Assembly: GCF_036345155.1 (NCBI RefSeq)
Contig: NZ_CP107772.1
Location: 2,046,001-2,110,000 of the forward strand
From: Streptomyces sp. NBC_00582
Lineage (GTDB): Bacteria; Actinomycetota; Actinomycetes; Streptomycetales; Streptomycetaceae
Reading direction: 5' to 3'
Length of the DNA: 64,000 bases
Under the pieces are notes generated by a model. That model worked only from the letters and a program-made list of their open reading frames with translations. It did not search any database and was not told the origin of the DNA. Made by a program: the position numbers and the translations under genes. Each line of letters opens with the position of its first letter. Position 1 is the first letter of the stretch. Shown piece by piece: positions 8,681-17,598 of the stretch.

Positions 8681-10726
8681 CTAATCCGTGACGATCGCCG
8701 GGTCGCTGACGCCGGGGCGCCCGTTCTCGACATGTCCGGCGAACCGCCGTACGAAGTCGGCGTCGACGTCGGCCGTGACGGTGAGGTCGTACCAGCGCCG
8801 GCTCCGCGTCAGGTCGACGGAGTGCCGCACGACGGCTCCGGCGCGCACCCGCACGGTCGCGGTCCGGCCGCCGTAGCCGTCGGCGAGCTTCAGCACGGCC
8901 GGGTGGGAGGTCTTGTTGGTGAAGGTGAGGTCGAGGCCGTCGCCGACGTGCCGCGCGATCGCCTCGAGGCCCGGCTCCTTGCCCCGGAAGGTGCGCAGGA
9001 AGCCGTTGGGGCCGTGCACGGTCAGGTCGTAGGAGCCGCCGGAGGTGGCGGGGTTCCAGGTGTCGGAGAGGGTCTTGCCCGAGCCGGTGGTGTAACTCCA
9101 GGGCCCGTCCGCGCGGTTGCCGGAGGTGACGAGGAAGGCGGCACCGGCCTTGGCGCCGGAGGCGAAGGTGAGGGTGATCTCGCCGGCCGCGCCGTTCGCC
9201 GAACCGTCCACGAACGGGGCGTACTTGAGCGGACGGGTGGGGCGGTGGCCGCGCTCCTGCCTCGGCAGGACGGGGATCGCGGGCGGGGTGGGCAAGTAGT
9301 CCGGGTGGCGGTCCTTGTCCGGGGGCTCGTAGCCGTCGGTGTCGGGCAGGGAGACCGGGCGGGTGTCCGTGCGGCCGAAGTCGAACGCGGAGGTCAGGTC
9401 GCCGCAGACCGTGCGCCGCCAGGGCGAGATGTTCGGCTCGTGGACGCCGAAGCGGCGCTCCATGAACCGGATGACGGAGGTGTGGTCGAAGGTCTCGGAG
9501 CAGACGTAACCGCCCTTGCTCCATGGGGAGACGACCAGCATCGGGACACGCTGGCCGAGGCCGTAGGGGCCGGCGACATGGGAGCCGTCGCCCTTGAAGA
9601 CGTCCGGGCCGGTGTCGACCGTGGACCTGCCCTGCGCGGCGGAGGCGGGCGGGAACGCCGGGACCACGTGGTCGAAGAAGCCGTCGTTCTCGTCGTACGT
9701 GATGAACAGGGCGGTCCTCGCCCACACCTTCGGGTCCGAGGTGAGGGCGTCGAGGACCTGGGCGACGTACCAGGCGCCGTAGTTCGCGGGCCAGTTGGGG
9801 TGCTCGGTGAAGGCCTCGGGGGCGACGATCCAGGAGATCTGCGGCAGCTTCCCGCCCGTGACGTCCGCCCTGAGCCGGTCGAAGAAGCCCTCGCCCTTGC
9901 GGGCGTCGGTGCCGGTACGGGCCTTGTCGTACAGGGGGTCGCCCGGCTGGGCGTTCTGGTACTGGGTGAAGTACAGCAGGGAGTTGTCGCCGTAGTTGCC
10001 GCGATAGGCGTCCTCGATCCAGCCCCAGCCGCCGGCCTTGTCCAGACCGTCGCCGACGTCCTGGTAGATCTTCCAGGAGACGCCCGCCTTCTCCAGCCGC
10101 TCCGGATACGTCGTCCAGTTGTAGCCGGCCTCGTCGTTGCCGAGGACCGGGCCGCCGCCCTTGCCGTCGTTGCCGGTGTAACCGGTCCACAGGTAGTAGC
10201 GGTTGGGGTCGGTCGAGCCGATGAACGAGCAGTGGTAGGCGTCGCAGAGGGTGAAGGCGTCGGCCAGCGCGTAGTGGAACGGGATGTCCTGGCGGTTGAG
10301 ATACGCCATCGTCGTCGCGGACTTGGCGGCGATCCAGCCGTCGTACTTGCCCCCGTGGAAGGCGGCGTGGCCGTCGTTCCAGCCGTGCGGGAGGTCCTGG
10401 AGGAAGGCCATCCCCAGGTCGTCGGCGTCGGGGTGGAAGGGCAGGACGTCCTTGGTGCCGTCGGACTGGTGCCAGACCGGCCTGCCGTTCGCGAGGGTCA
10501 CCGGGCGCGGGTCGCCGAAGCCGCGGACGCCCCTCAGCGTGCCGAAGTAGTGGTCGAAGGAGCGGTTCTCCTGCATCAGGACGACGATGTGCTCGACGTC
10601 CTCGATCGACCCCGTGCGGTGGTTCGCGGGCAGCGCGGCGGCGCGCTCGATGCTGCCGGAGAGCGCGGTGAACGCGGTGGTGGCGCCCGCGAGTTGGAGG
10701 AAGCGACGCCGGTTGACCTCGGACAT
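8681..10726 (-). CDS. Tat-exported phosphocholine-specific phospholipase C
   Basis: A 681-residue protein starting at ATG 10724-10726 (GAGAGG upstream). A twin-arginine signal (NRRRFLQLAG, residues 5-14) is followed by the alkaline-phosphatase-like phosphoesterase domain with EHIVVLMQENRSFDHYFGT near residue 45, GNDEAGYNW, and AFFDHV-type metal ligands (ENDGFFDHVVPAFPP). Two C-terminal DUF756 modules follow, typical of bacterial PlcC/acid phosphatase-type phospholipases. It hydrolyses phosphatidylcholine or sphingomyelin outside the cell. It is divergent from the exopolysaccharide locus across a 542-base gap. Phosphate control through PhoP is common for this family, but I could not identify a clear PHO box. 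Confidence 0.93.
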   Translation of the reverse strand: MSEVNRRRFLQLAGATTAFTALSGSIERAAALPANHRTGSIEDVEHIVVLMQENRSFDHYFGTLRGVRGFGDPRPVTLANGRPVWHQSDGTKDVLPFHPDADDLGMAFLQDLPHGWNDGHAAFHGGKYDGWIAAKSATTMAYLNRQDIPFHYALADAFTLCDAYHCSFIGSTDPNRYYLWTGYTGNDGKGGGPVLGNDEAGYNWTTYPERLEKAGVSWKIYQDVGDGLDKAGGWGWIEDAYRGNYGDNSLLYFTQYQNAQPGDPLYDKARTGTDARKGEGFFDRLRADVTGGKLPQISWIVAPEAFTEHPNWPANYGAWYVAQVLDALTSDPKVWARTALFITYDENDGFFDHVVPAFPPASAAQGRSTVDTGPDVFKGDGSHVAGPYGLGQRVPMLVVSPWSKGGYVCSETFDHTSVIRFMERRFGVHEPNISPWRRTVCGDLTSAFDFGRTDTRPVSLPDTDGYEPPDKDRHPDYLPTPPAIPVLPRQERGHRPTRPLKYAPFVDGSANGAAGEITLTFASGAKAGAAFLVTSGNRADGPWSYTTGSGKTLSDTWNPATSGGSYDLTVHGPNGFLRTFRGKEPGLEAIARHVGDGLDLTFTNKTSHPAVLKLADGYGGRTATVRVRAGAVVRHSVDLTRSRRWYDLTVTADVDADFVRRFAGHVENGRPGVSDPAIVTD

Positions 10727-11007
10727 GGGTGAGGGACCTCTCGTGCGGAAGGCGGGTCTCACGTGACGGGATGCGAGTGTTCCAAGGGCATCGAACGTCG
10801 GGGAAGGGTGCGATGGCGTCCGCGTGAAGGTCGACGGTACGGGGGATGTGCAGAGGATCAAGGATCCCCCAAAGGCCCCGTTCCCCCGTGAGAGTGACCG
10901 AATTCCGGCCTGATCGCGGCCGTCCCCCGCGGTATGGACCACTGGCGGTTCGGCGGGGGTCACCCGGGATCCGCCGCCCCCCCACCCGAGGCCCCGACCA
11001 GCACATG

Positions 11008-11015
11008 AAGCGCTT
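11008..11015. promoter_or_regulatory. AAGCGCTT palindrome in the plc / deacetylase intergenic region
   Basis: An 8-bp palindrome, read GAAGCGCTTG with flanks, resembles half of the core of LacI-family operators in Streptomyces. A similar core is present at 63243-63253. The regulator is not identified. The rest of the 542-base gap (10727-11268) holds no gene. Confidence 0.3.
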
Positions 11016-11188
11016 GCGCCCGACGCGCCCCGCCGGCATCGCGGACGGAAAAGCAGATGATTCGGTTGTCTGTCGAACCAAGGGCTCAAGTGCACTTTTC
11101 CGTCATGTTTCACGGCAAGATCACACAACCCCCACGGACTCCTCACTAAGTTGACGCCACGGATGCGGAGACGACCGGCCTCGGAGGG

Positions 11189-11258
11189 GGAGCCGGCGTC
11201 CCGCAAGGGGGTACGCCGGCTCCGGGGGAGCCGTGCCCGCCCCTGCCCGGGGGAGGGG
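11189..11258 (+). promoter_or_regulatory. Structured 5' leader of the deacetylase gene
   Basis: Three hairpins can be drawn. Hairpin 1 is a perfect 11-bp stem (11189-11199 with 11213-11223). Hairpin 2 is GGCTCC/GGAGCC (11218-11223 with 11227-11232) and shares bases with the right arm of hairpin 1, so the two exclude each other. Hairpin 3 is CCCCT/AGGGG (11240-11244 with 11254-11258) and covers the GGGAGGGGAC ribosome site. The arrangement could regulate translation; no known riboswitch was recognised. Confidence 0.45.
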
Positions 11259-11268
11259 ACTTCACCGC

Positions 11269-13398
11269 ATGAAGCGGACCACACGCACCACCGCGCTCAC
11301 GGTGGGCGCGCTCATCGCCGCGTTCGGCCTGCCGGCCGGCACGGCTCGTGCCGACGCCGCCACACCCCGCGTCGACCTGCGGGTTCTCCTGGTGAGCGAC
11401 GGCGGCCCGGCCACCGGGGCCATCGCGGCGGAACTGACGGCGGCGGGGACGCCGTACACCGAGATCGACCTCACCCGGTCCGGCCGGCCGATCATCGACG
11501 CGGCCTTCCTCGCCGACACCGTCGACGGCCGGCCCCGCGCCCGGTTCCAGGCCGTCGTGCTGCCCGACGACAACCCGTTCGAGGCCGGTTCGCCCGAGAT
11601 GGCGGCCCTCGCGGCCTACGAACAGACCTACGGCATCCCCCAGGTCGACGCCTACACCTACGCGCGTCCGGAAGCGGGACTGCAGTACCCCGTGCACGGC
11701 GGCTACTCCGGCGGGCTCGACGGGGTACAGGCCGCGGTGACCACCGCCGGGAGGTCCGGGCCGTTCGGCTACCTCGACGGGGCGGTGCCCTTCGAGGACA
11801 ACGACCCGGCCGTCGGGGAGAGCTACGCCTACCTGGCGACGCCCGCGCCGGGCGCCGACTTCACCCCGTACGTCGACGCCCCGATCCCCGGGCGGTCGAC
11901 CCGGGGCTCCCTGGTGGGCGAGTACCGGCACGACGGGCGGCGCGAGCTGGTCGTCACCTTCGTCTACAACCGGTACCAGCAGCAGTTCCGGCTGCTGGCC
12001 CGCGGCATCGTGGAGTGGATGACCGGCGGTGTCCATCTCGGCTCCTCCCGCAACTACTTCGCCGTGCACGTGGACGACGTGTTCGCCGCCGACGACCGCT
12101 GGAACTCCGCCCTCGACTGCACCCCCGGCGACGTCGACTGCGCCGACCCGGGCGCCACCCCCGACCCGATCCGGATGACCGCCGCCGACGCCGCCCACGC
12201 CGCCGCCTGGCAGACCAGCAGGGACTTCACCCTGGACCTGGCCTACAACGCGGCCGGCACCGTCGACACCCGCACCGCGAACATCGGGGCCGACGCCCTC
12301 GCCGACCGACTCCTCGCCGACAGGGACCGGTTCCGCTGGATCAACCACACCTACGCGCACCCCTTCCTCGGCTGTGTGCAGGACACCACGGTGGTGCCGT
12401 GGAAGTGCTCCACCGACGCCGACGGCTCCACCCGGTGGGTGAGCCGGACCGAGATCTCCGACCAGATCGCGAACAACCGCACCTGGGGGCAGGCCAACGG
12501 ACTCCCCCTGGACGACGACGAGTTGGTCACCGGCGAGCACTCCGGCACGAAAGTGCTGCCGCAGCAGCCCGTGGACAACCCCAACCTGGCGCTCGCGCTC
12601 GCCGACAACGGCGTCGACTGGCTCGGCTCCGACGCCTCCCGTGAACCCGACCAGCGCCGGCTCGGCGCCGCCACCACCGTCCCCCGCCATCCGATGAACG
12701 TCTTCTACAACGCGGGCAGGGCGGTCGAACAGGTCGACGAGTACAACTGGCTCTACACCGCCCGGGCGCAGGGCGGCAGCGGCGTCTGCGAGGACAATCC
12801 CGCCACCACCACCTGCCTCCCGGCCCCACTGGACCCCGCCACCGGCTACACCGACCACATCGTGCCGCGCGAGACCCGCATCGCCCTCGGACACGTCCTC
12901 GCCAACGACCCCAGGCCGCACTACATCCATCAGTCGAACCTCGCCGAGGACCGCCTCGCCTATCCCGTCCTCGACGGCGTCCTCGACGGCTACCGGGCCC
13001 TCTTCGCGGACGACACCCCGGTGGTGAACCTGCGGATGAAGGACATCGGCACCGAGCTCGAGCGCCGGGCCGCCTGGCAGGCCGCCGTGCGGGACGACCG
13101 GGTGACCGCCTACCGCATCGGCGACACCGTCACCGTCGAGGCACCGGACGGGGTGGACGTCACCGCCTCCCTGCCCAGCGGCACCACCCTGGCGGGCGCC
13201 GCCTTCGGGACGGCGTACGCGGGCGGGGTGTCCGGCTGGACGCCCTCCGCCGGCACCCCCCTCACGCTCACCCTGCCGGCCTCCGCCGCGGCCCCGGCCG
13301 CCGACACCTCCGAGCCGCCCACGGCCACCGGGCCCGCACCGGACACACGGGTCCCGGCGGGCGTGACCGAGCAGGTCCCGTACACCGCGGACAACTGA
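11269..13398 (+). CDS. Secreted Agd3-like exopolysaccharide deacetylase (CE18 type)
   Basis: A 709-residue protein with a Sec signal peptide (MKRTTRTTALTVGALIAAF ... ARADA, residues 1-30). Metal-binding motifs of NodB-like deacetylases are visible: HVDDVF at 267-272 (motif 1 Asp pair) and HTYAH at 360-364 (motif 2). GEHSG lies near residue 423. Length and organisation, with a long N-terminal beta-rich region before the catalytic barrel, fit the Agd3 family (carbohydrate-binding module plus CE18), which removes acetyl groups from N-acetylgalactosamine polymers. The ATG at 11269 follows GGGAGGGGAC; an in-frame start at 11233 would add a non-signal extension. It leads the polysaccharide locus; the GT4 gene starts 119 bases downstream. 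Confidence 0.8.
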   Translation: MKRTTRTTALTVGALIAAFGLPAGTARADAATPRVDLRVLLVSDGGPATGAIAAELTAAGTPYTEIDLTRSGRPIIDAAFLADTVDGRPRARFQAVVLPDDNPFEAGSPEMAALAAYEQTYGIPQVDAYTYARPEAGLQYPVHGGYSGGLDGVQAAVTTAGRSGPFGYLDGAVPFEDNDPAVGESYAYLATPAPGADFTPYVDAPIPGRSTRGSLVGEYRHDGRRELVVTFVYNRYQQQFRLLARGIVEWMTGGVHLGSSRNYFAVHVDDVFAADDRWNSALDCTPGDVDCADPGATPDPIRMTAADAAHAAAWQTSRDFTLDLAYNAAGTVDTRTANIGADALADRLLADRDRFRWINHTYAHPFLGCVQDTTVVPWKCSTDADGSTRWVSRTEISDQIANNRTWGQANGLPLDDDELVTGEHSGTKVLPQQPVDNPNLALALADNGVDWLGSDASREPDQRRLGAATTVPRHPMNVFYNAGRAVEQVDEYNWLYTARAQGGSGVCEDNPATTTCLPAPLDPATGYTDHIVPRETRIALGHVLANDPRPHYIHQSNLAEDRLAYPVLDGVLDGYRALFADDTPVVNLRMKDIGTELERRAAWQAAVRDDRVTAYRIGDTVTVEAPDGVDVTASLPSGTTLAGAAFGTAYAGGVSGWTPSAGTPLTLTLPASAAAPAADTSEPPTATGPAPDTRVPAGVTEQVPYTADN

Positions 13399-13425
13399 AC
13401 GGCGCACCGACCGACCGAAGGAACC

Positions 13426-13448
13426 TCCGGCCGCCGACAGCGGCCGGA
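13426..13448 (+). terminator. GC-rich hairpin between deacetylase and glycosyltransferase genes
   Basis: A perfect 9-bp stem, TCCGGCCGC / GCGGCCGGA, with a 5-nt CGACA loop, 28 bases after the deacetylase stop. It could terminate part of the transcripts or mark a processing site, since the downstream genes run in the same direction. Confidence 0.5.
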
Positions 13449-13517
13449 CCACCGGTGGGCCCTGCCAGGGGCTCACCGGGCACGAACCACCCCACACCTC
13501 GGCCGTGGAGCCCACCG

Positions 13518-15026
13518 ATGCACGTTCCCCACGGCGCGCGCCGCTCCGGCGCGGCGCGCGTCACCCTGCTCACCGAAGGCACCTACCCGCACAGTCACGG
13601 CGGTGTGAGCGTCTGGTGCGACCAACTCGTCCAGGGCATGCCCGACATCGACTTCGACGTCATCGCCGTCACCGGCACCGGACGCGAGGCCGTCGTCTGG
13701 GACCTGCCCGCCCATGTCTCGCGCGTGCTGTCCGTCCCGATGTGGGGCGACCCGCCCGAGGGCCGCGCGCCCCGGGGCCGCGCCCGCGCCCGGCTCGCCC
13801 GCTGCTACGAGGAGTTCCTCACCGCCCTGCTCGACCCGCGCGCCGAGGACCGCTTCGGGCCCGCCCTGTACACGCTGGGCCGGGCCGCGGCGGACGGAGC
13901 GCTCGGCCCGTTCCTGCGGGGCGACCGGGCGATCGCGATCCTCACCTCGGTGTGGAACCGGCCGGGCCTCGCGGTGCGCGAGGCGCGCCCGACCCTGCAC
14001 GACGCGCTCACCGCGACCGCCCTCCTGGAGCACGCCCTGCGCCCGCTCGCCGCACCCGCCCCCGAGACCGGGGTGGCCCACGCGGTCAGCGGCGGAGTGG
14101 CCGTCCTGCCGGGCCTCGCCGCCCACGAACGGCACGGTGTACCGCTGCTGTTGACCGAGCACGGCGTGTATCTGCGCGAGCGCTACCTCGGCTACCGCAC
14201 CGCGCCCTACCGCTGGCCGGTGAAGGCGGTCGTCCTCGGCTTCTTCCGGCTGCTGGCGGAGGAGACCTACCGGCGGGCCGCCCTGATCACCCCGGGCAAC
14301 CGCTACAACCGGCTGTGGGAGGAGCAGGGCGGCGCCGCCCCGGAGTCCATCCGCACCGTCTACAACGGCGTGGACCCGGCCGCGTTCCCGCCCGCCGGGC
14401 CCGAGCCCGACACGCTCACCCTGAGCTGGGCCGGCCGGGTCGACCCGATCAAGGACCTGGAGACCCTGATCCGGGCCTTCGCGCTCGTCCGGGCCGAACT
14501 CCCCGACTGCCGCCTGAGGTTGTTCGGCGGCACCCCGCGCGGCGGGGAGGCGTACCGCGAGCGGTGCGAGGCGCTCGCCGCCGAGCTGGGACAGGCGGAC
14601 GCCGTCACCTTCGAGGGCCGGGTCGACGACATCAAGGACGCCTACGCGGCCGGCACCGTCGTGATGCTGTCCAGCATCAGCGAGGGCTTTCCGTTCACGC
14701 TGATCGAGGCCATGTCGTGCGGGCGGACGACCGTCTCCACCGATGTGGGCGGAGTGCGGGAGGCGGTCGGCGACACCGGGCTCGTGGTACCGCCCCGCGA
14801 CCCCCGCTCGATGGCCTCCGCCGCGCTGGAGCTGCTGGGCGACCCGGTACGGCGCCGCGCGATGGGCGAGGCGGCCCGGCTGCGGGTGATCGAGCAGTTC
14901 ACCCTGCGCCGGACCGTCGACACCTTCCGCTCCCTCTACCTCGAACTGCCCACGGCGGCGCGGGAACCCGCGGCGATACCCGTGCCGCCCCGTCCGCTCG
15001 CTCCGGTCGGCACGGTCGCCGGATGA
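13518..15026 (+). CDS. PelF-like GT4 glycosyltransferase (DUF3492)
   Basis: A 502-residue cytoplasmic enzyme. The N-terminus VTLLTEGTYPHSHGGVSVWC is the signature of DUF3492/PelF proteins. The C-terminal GT4 domain shows NGVDPAAFPP, the nucleotide-binding AGRVDPIKD segment and the EX7E motif (EGFPFTLIE, Glu389 and Glu397). PelF uses a UDP-sugar to build the N-acetylgalactosamine-rich Pel polymer; the sugar used here is not shown. The ATG at 13518 has GTGGAG 7 bases upstream. Its last four bases overlap the next start (ATGA 15023-15026), implying coupled synthesis with the membrane protein. Confidence 0.88.
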   Translation: MHVPHGARRSGAARVTLLTEGTYPHSHGGVSVWCDQLVQGMPDIDFDVIAVTGTGREAVVWDLPAHVSRVLSVPMWGDPPEGRAPRGRARARLARCYEEFLTALLDPRAEDRFGPALYTLGRAAADGALGPFLRGDRAIAILTSVWNRPGLAVREARPTLHDALTATALLEHALRPLAAPAPETGVAHAVSGGVAVLPGLAAHERHGVPLLLTEHGVYLRERYLGYRTAPYRWPVKAVVLGFFRLLAEETYRRAALITPGNRYNRLWEEQGGAAPESIRTVYNGVDPAAFPPAGPEPDTLTLSWAGRVDPIKDLETLIRAFALVRAELPDCRLRLFGGTPRGGEAYRERCEALAAELGQADAVTFEGRVDDIKDAYAAGTVVMLSSISEGFPFTLIEAMSCGRTTVSTDVGGVREAVGDTGLVVPPRDPRSMASAALELLGDPVRRRAMGEAARLRVIEQFTLRRTVDTFRSLYLELPTAAREPAAIPVPPRPLAPVGTVAG

Positions 15027-16441
15027 GCGGGCCGATCTCCCTGGAACCCGGCGGGTCCGAACAGGACACGCTGGCGCTGCGGCTCGCCGAGACACGTCCC
15101 CCGCGCCGTCGGCCGCGCCGGTTGGCGGACGACGCCACGCTCGCCCTCCGGCTGCCCCGGCACGGCCCCGACGAGGAGGCGGTGAGCCGGCTGGCCGCCG
15201 AACTCGCCGACCGCGTCGGGCCCGCCGTCCACCCCTACGAGGTGGCCGCGCTGCTGGAGGCGGAGGGCCTGTCGGCCGCCTCGATCAAGGAGGAGTACGG
15301 CCATGCGAGCCTGTTCTCGCTGGCCGCCGCGTTGTACGAGCGGGTGCCGCGGACCTTCCCGGAGCCCGCCCCGGCCGCCGACGTATGGCGCCCGGACACG
15401 GTGCGCTGTCTGCTGCGGGGCGTGCTGTTCGCCCTGCCGGGACTGGCCTATCCGCTCACCCGGCCGCTGTGGGACGCCGGAGCGCACGCCCCCGCGCTGA
15501 TCGTGGCGGGCCTGATCTCCTGGGCCTGGGGGCAGGGGCTCGGTCACCGCGCCCATCTGCGCGGGGCGACCGGGCGGCGCGAGGCGGGCCGTACGCTGCT
15601 CGCCGGCGCGCCCCTCGGGGCCGCCCTCGCCACCGCGGCCGCCGCGCCGCTCGCCGGGAGCGGGCCGGTGATCCTGGCCGCGGCCGCCCAGTCGCTGTAT
15701 CTGGCGGCGGCGGGCGTCCTGCTGGTACTGGCACGGGAGCGGCTGCTGCTGGCCGCGCTCTGCCCGCTGATCGCGGGTGCCGTCGTCCTGCCGTGGTGGG
15801 AACCGGGCGAGCCGCTGCGGGCCGCGCTGCCGGCGCTGGCCCTGCTGGCCACGCTCGCCGTGACCGGCCTGGCGCTGCGCACGGCGCTGACCGCGCCCGC
15901 CGCGCCCGGCGGGGCCCGCCCGCGCCTCATGTGGTCGGTGCCGTACGGCCTGTTCGGGCTGGCGGCCGGGGTGCTGGTGCTGCTGGAGGCGCGCGAGGAG
16001 CCGTACGCGGTGCTCGTGCTGACCCTCAGCATGGGGCCCGCGGAGTGGCTGCTGTACCGCTACCGTGGTCTGTCGGTGGCCGCCCTGCGCGCTACCGCGA
16101 CCCCCGCCGGGTTCCTGCTGCGCTCGGCCGGCGTCCTCGCCGTCTGTCTGCTCGCCTATCTGCTGCCGCTGGTGCCGGCGGCGCTGGTCACCGGGGCCCC
16201 GCCGACCGCGCTGCTGCTCCTCGCGGCCGCCTTGTGGACCGCCCTGCTGCTGCAGGCGTTCGGCGCCGCCTGGCCGTCGGCCGTCGTCTCGCTCGCCGCC
16301 GCCGGCGGCGCCGGGACGGTCGCCCTCCTCGGCCTGCCGCCGGGCCCGGGCGCGGCGCTCCGGCTGGCCTGCGGCGTCGCCGCGCTCTGTCTGACGGCGT
16401 ACGCGCTGTGGCAGCTCGGCCGTCCCGCGCCGCACGCCTGA
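15023..16441 (+). CDS. Multi-pass membrane protein, probable polysaccharide export partner (PelG-like position)
   Basis: A 472-residue protein with a hydrophilic first 115 residues and then about ten to twelve membrane helices (from VRCLLRGVLFALPGLAYPL onward). No motif was recognised with certainty. Its place directly after a PelF-like gene, with an ATGA overlap, is that of PelG, the MATE-like flippase partner of PelF in Pel loci, but the sequence is very Ala/Leu-rich and I cannot confirm homology by eye. The N-terminal region, with a short Arg-rich segment (PPRRRPRRL), probably faces the cytoplasm. Proposed role: moving the polymer across the membrane together with the GT4 enzyme. Confidence 0.7.
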   Translation: MSGPISLEPGGSEQDTLALRLAETRPPRRRPRRLADDATLALRLPRHGPDEEAVSRLAAELADRVGPAVHPYEVAALLEAEGLSAASIKEEYGHASLFSLAAALYERVPRTFPEPAPAADVWRPDTVRCLLRGVLFALPGLAYPLTRPLWDAGAHAPALIVAGLISWAWGQGLGHRAHLRGATGRREAGRTLLAGAPLGAALATAAAAPLAGSGPVILAAAAQSLYLAAAGVLLVLARERLLLAALCPLIAGAVVLPWWEPGEPLRAALPALALLATLAVTGLALRTALTAPAAPGGARPRLMWSVPYGLFGLAAGVLVLLEAREEPYAVLVLTLSMGPAEWLLYRYRGLSVAALRATATPAGFLLRSAGVLAVCLLAYLLPLVPAALVTGAPPTALLLLAAALWTALLLQAFGAAWPSAVVSLAAAGGAGTVALLGLPPGPGAALRLACGVAALCLTAYALWQLGRPAPHA

Positions 16442-16500
16442 GCGCCCCGCGCTCGCCACGGCCCACGACGTTCTCACCCACCCCCACGCTCCACCACCCA

Positions 16501-16532
16501 CCCCCCCACACGCACACGCACACGCACACGCA
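16501..16532. repeat. CACACG short tandem repeat before the dehydratase gene
   Basis: A C-rich run passes into about four copies of CACACG/CACGCA in the 112-base gap between two genes of the polysaccharide operon, just upstream of the GGAAGGA ribosome site (16538-16544). Such runs can vary in length by slippage. Confidence 0.6.
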
Positions 16533-16553
16533 CCATCGGAAGGAACACCGGAG

Positions 16554-17555
16554 TTGACCTCCACACCGCTCGCCGCCGTCACCGGGGCCGAGGGCTTCAT
16601 CGGCTCGCATCTCACCGAGGCGCTGGTCGCCTCCGGGCACCGGGTGCGGGCCATGGCCCAGTACAACTCGTTCTCCTCGTACGGCTGGCTGGAGACCCTG
16701 CACCCGGACGTCCTCGACCAGGTGGAGATCGTCCTGGGCGACGTCCGGGACCCGGGCTCGGTGCGCGGCCTGCTCGAAGGGGCCGACACGGCCTACCACC
16801 TGGCCGCGCTCATCGCGATCCCGTACTCGTACCGGGCACCGCACAGCTATGTGGACACCAACGTCACCGGCACGCTGAACGTGCTGGAGGCGGTGCGCGC
16901 GCTGGGCACGCCCCGGCTGGTGCACACCTCCACCAGTGAGACGTACGGCACCGCGCGGACCGTGCCGATCACCGAGGACCACCCCATCAACACCCAGTCC
17001 CCGTACGCCGCTTCGAAGGCCGGCGGGGACCGGCTGGCCGACAGCTACCACGCCAGCTTCGACACTCCCGTGGTGACGCTGCGGCCGTTCAACACCTTCG
17101 GGCCGCGCCAGTCGATGCGCGCGGTCATCCCCACCGTGATCGGCCAGGTGGCGGCCGGCGAACGCACCCTCACCCTGGGCGACCTCCGGCCCACCCGGGA
17201 CTTCACCTTCGTCAAGGACACCGCGCGGGCGTTCCTCGCCGTCGGCACCGCGCCCGCCGAACGGGTGGTGGGCCGCACCTTCAACGCCGGGACCGGCGGG
17301 GAGATCTCGGTCGGCGACCTGGTCGCACTGATCGGGAAGGTGATGGACACCGCGCTCGACGTCCGCGAGGACACCGCGCGCATCCGGCCCGCGAACTCCG
17401 AGGTGATGCGGCTGGTCGCGGACGCGAGCCGGCTCGCCGCCGCCACCGGCTGGCAGCCCGCGCACACCCTGGAGGAAGGCCTCGCGCAGACCGTGGAGTT
17501 CTTCCGCGACCCGGCCCATCTGGCCCGCTACAAGACCGGCATCTACAACATCTGA
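16554..17555 (+). CDS. LegB-like NAD-dependent nucleotide-sugar 4,6-dehydratase
   Basis: A 333-residue extended SDR. The Rossmann motif GAEGFIG is at 11-17 (Gly11, 14, 17), HTSTSETYG at 124-132, and the catalytic Tyr151 and Lys155 lie in YAASK. The segments LAALIAIPYSYRAPHSYVDT and RPFNTFGPRQS are characteristic of the UDP-GlcNAc 4,6-dehydratases (LegB type) rather than of plain RmlB or GalE. It would make a 4-keto-6-deoxy sugar nucleotide for the polymer. The start is TTG, placed 9 bases after GGAAGGA; no ATG or GTG fits. It belongs to the + strand polysaccharide operon. Confidence 0.85.
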   Translation: MTSTPLAAVTGAEGFIGSHLTEALVASGHRVRAMAQYNSFSSYGWLETLHPDVLDQVEIVLGDVRDPGSVRGLLEGADTAYHLAALIAIPYSYRAPHSYVDTNVTGTLNVLEAVRALGTPRLVHTSTSETYGTARTVPITEDHPINTQSPYAASKAGGDRLADSYHASFDTPVVTLRPFNTFGPRQSMRAVIPTVIGQVAAGERTLTLGDLRPTRDFTFVKDTARAFLAVGTAPAERVVGRTFNAGTGGEISVGDLVALIGKVMDTALDVREDTARIRPANSEVMRLVADASRLAAATGWQPAHTLEEGLAQTVEFFRDPAHLARYKTGIYNI

Positions 17556-17598
17556 CCACCCCCGCACACCCACACCCAAGGACACGAAGGAGGAGTCC

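Noticed and set aside
10727..10930. PHO box upstream of the phospholipase C gene
   Set aside because: PhoP control is expected for the family, but I could not find a convincing pair of GTTCACC-like direct repeats.
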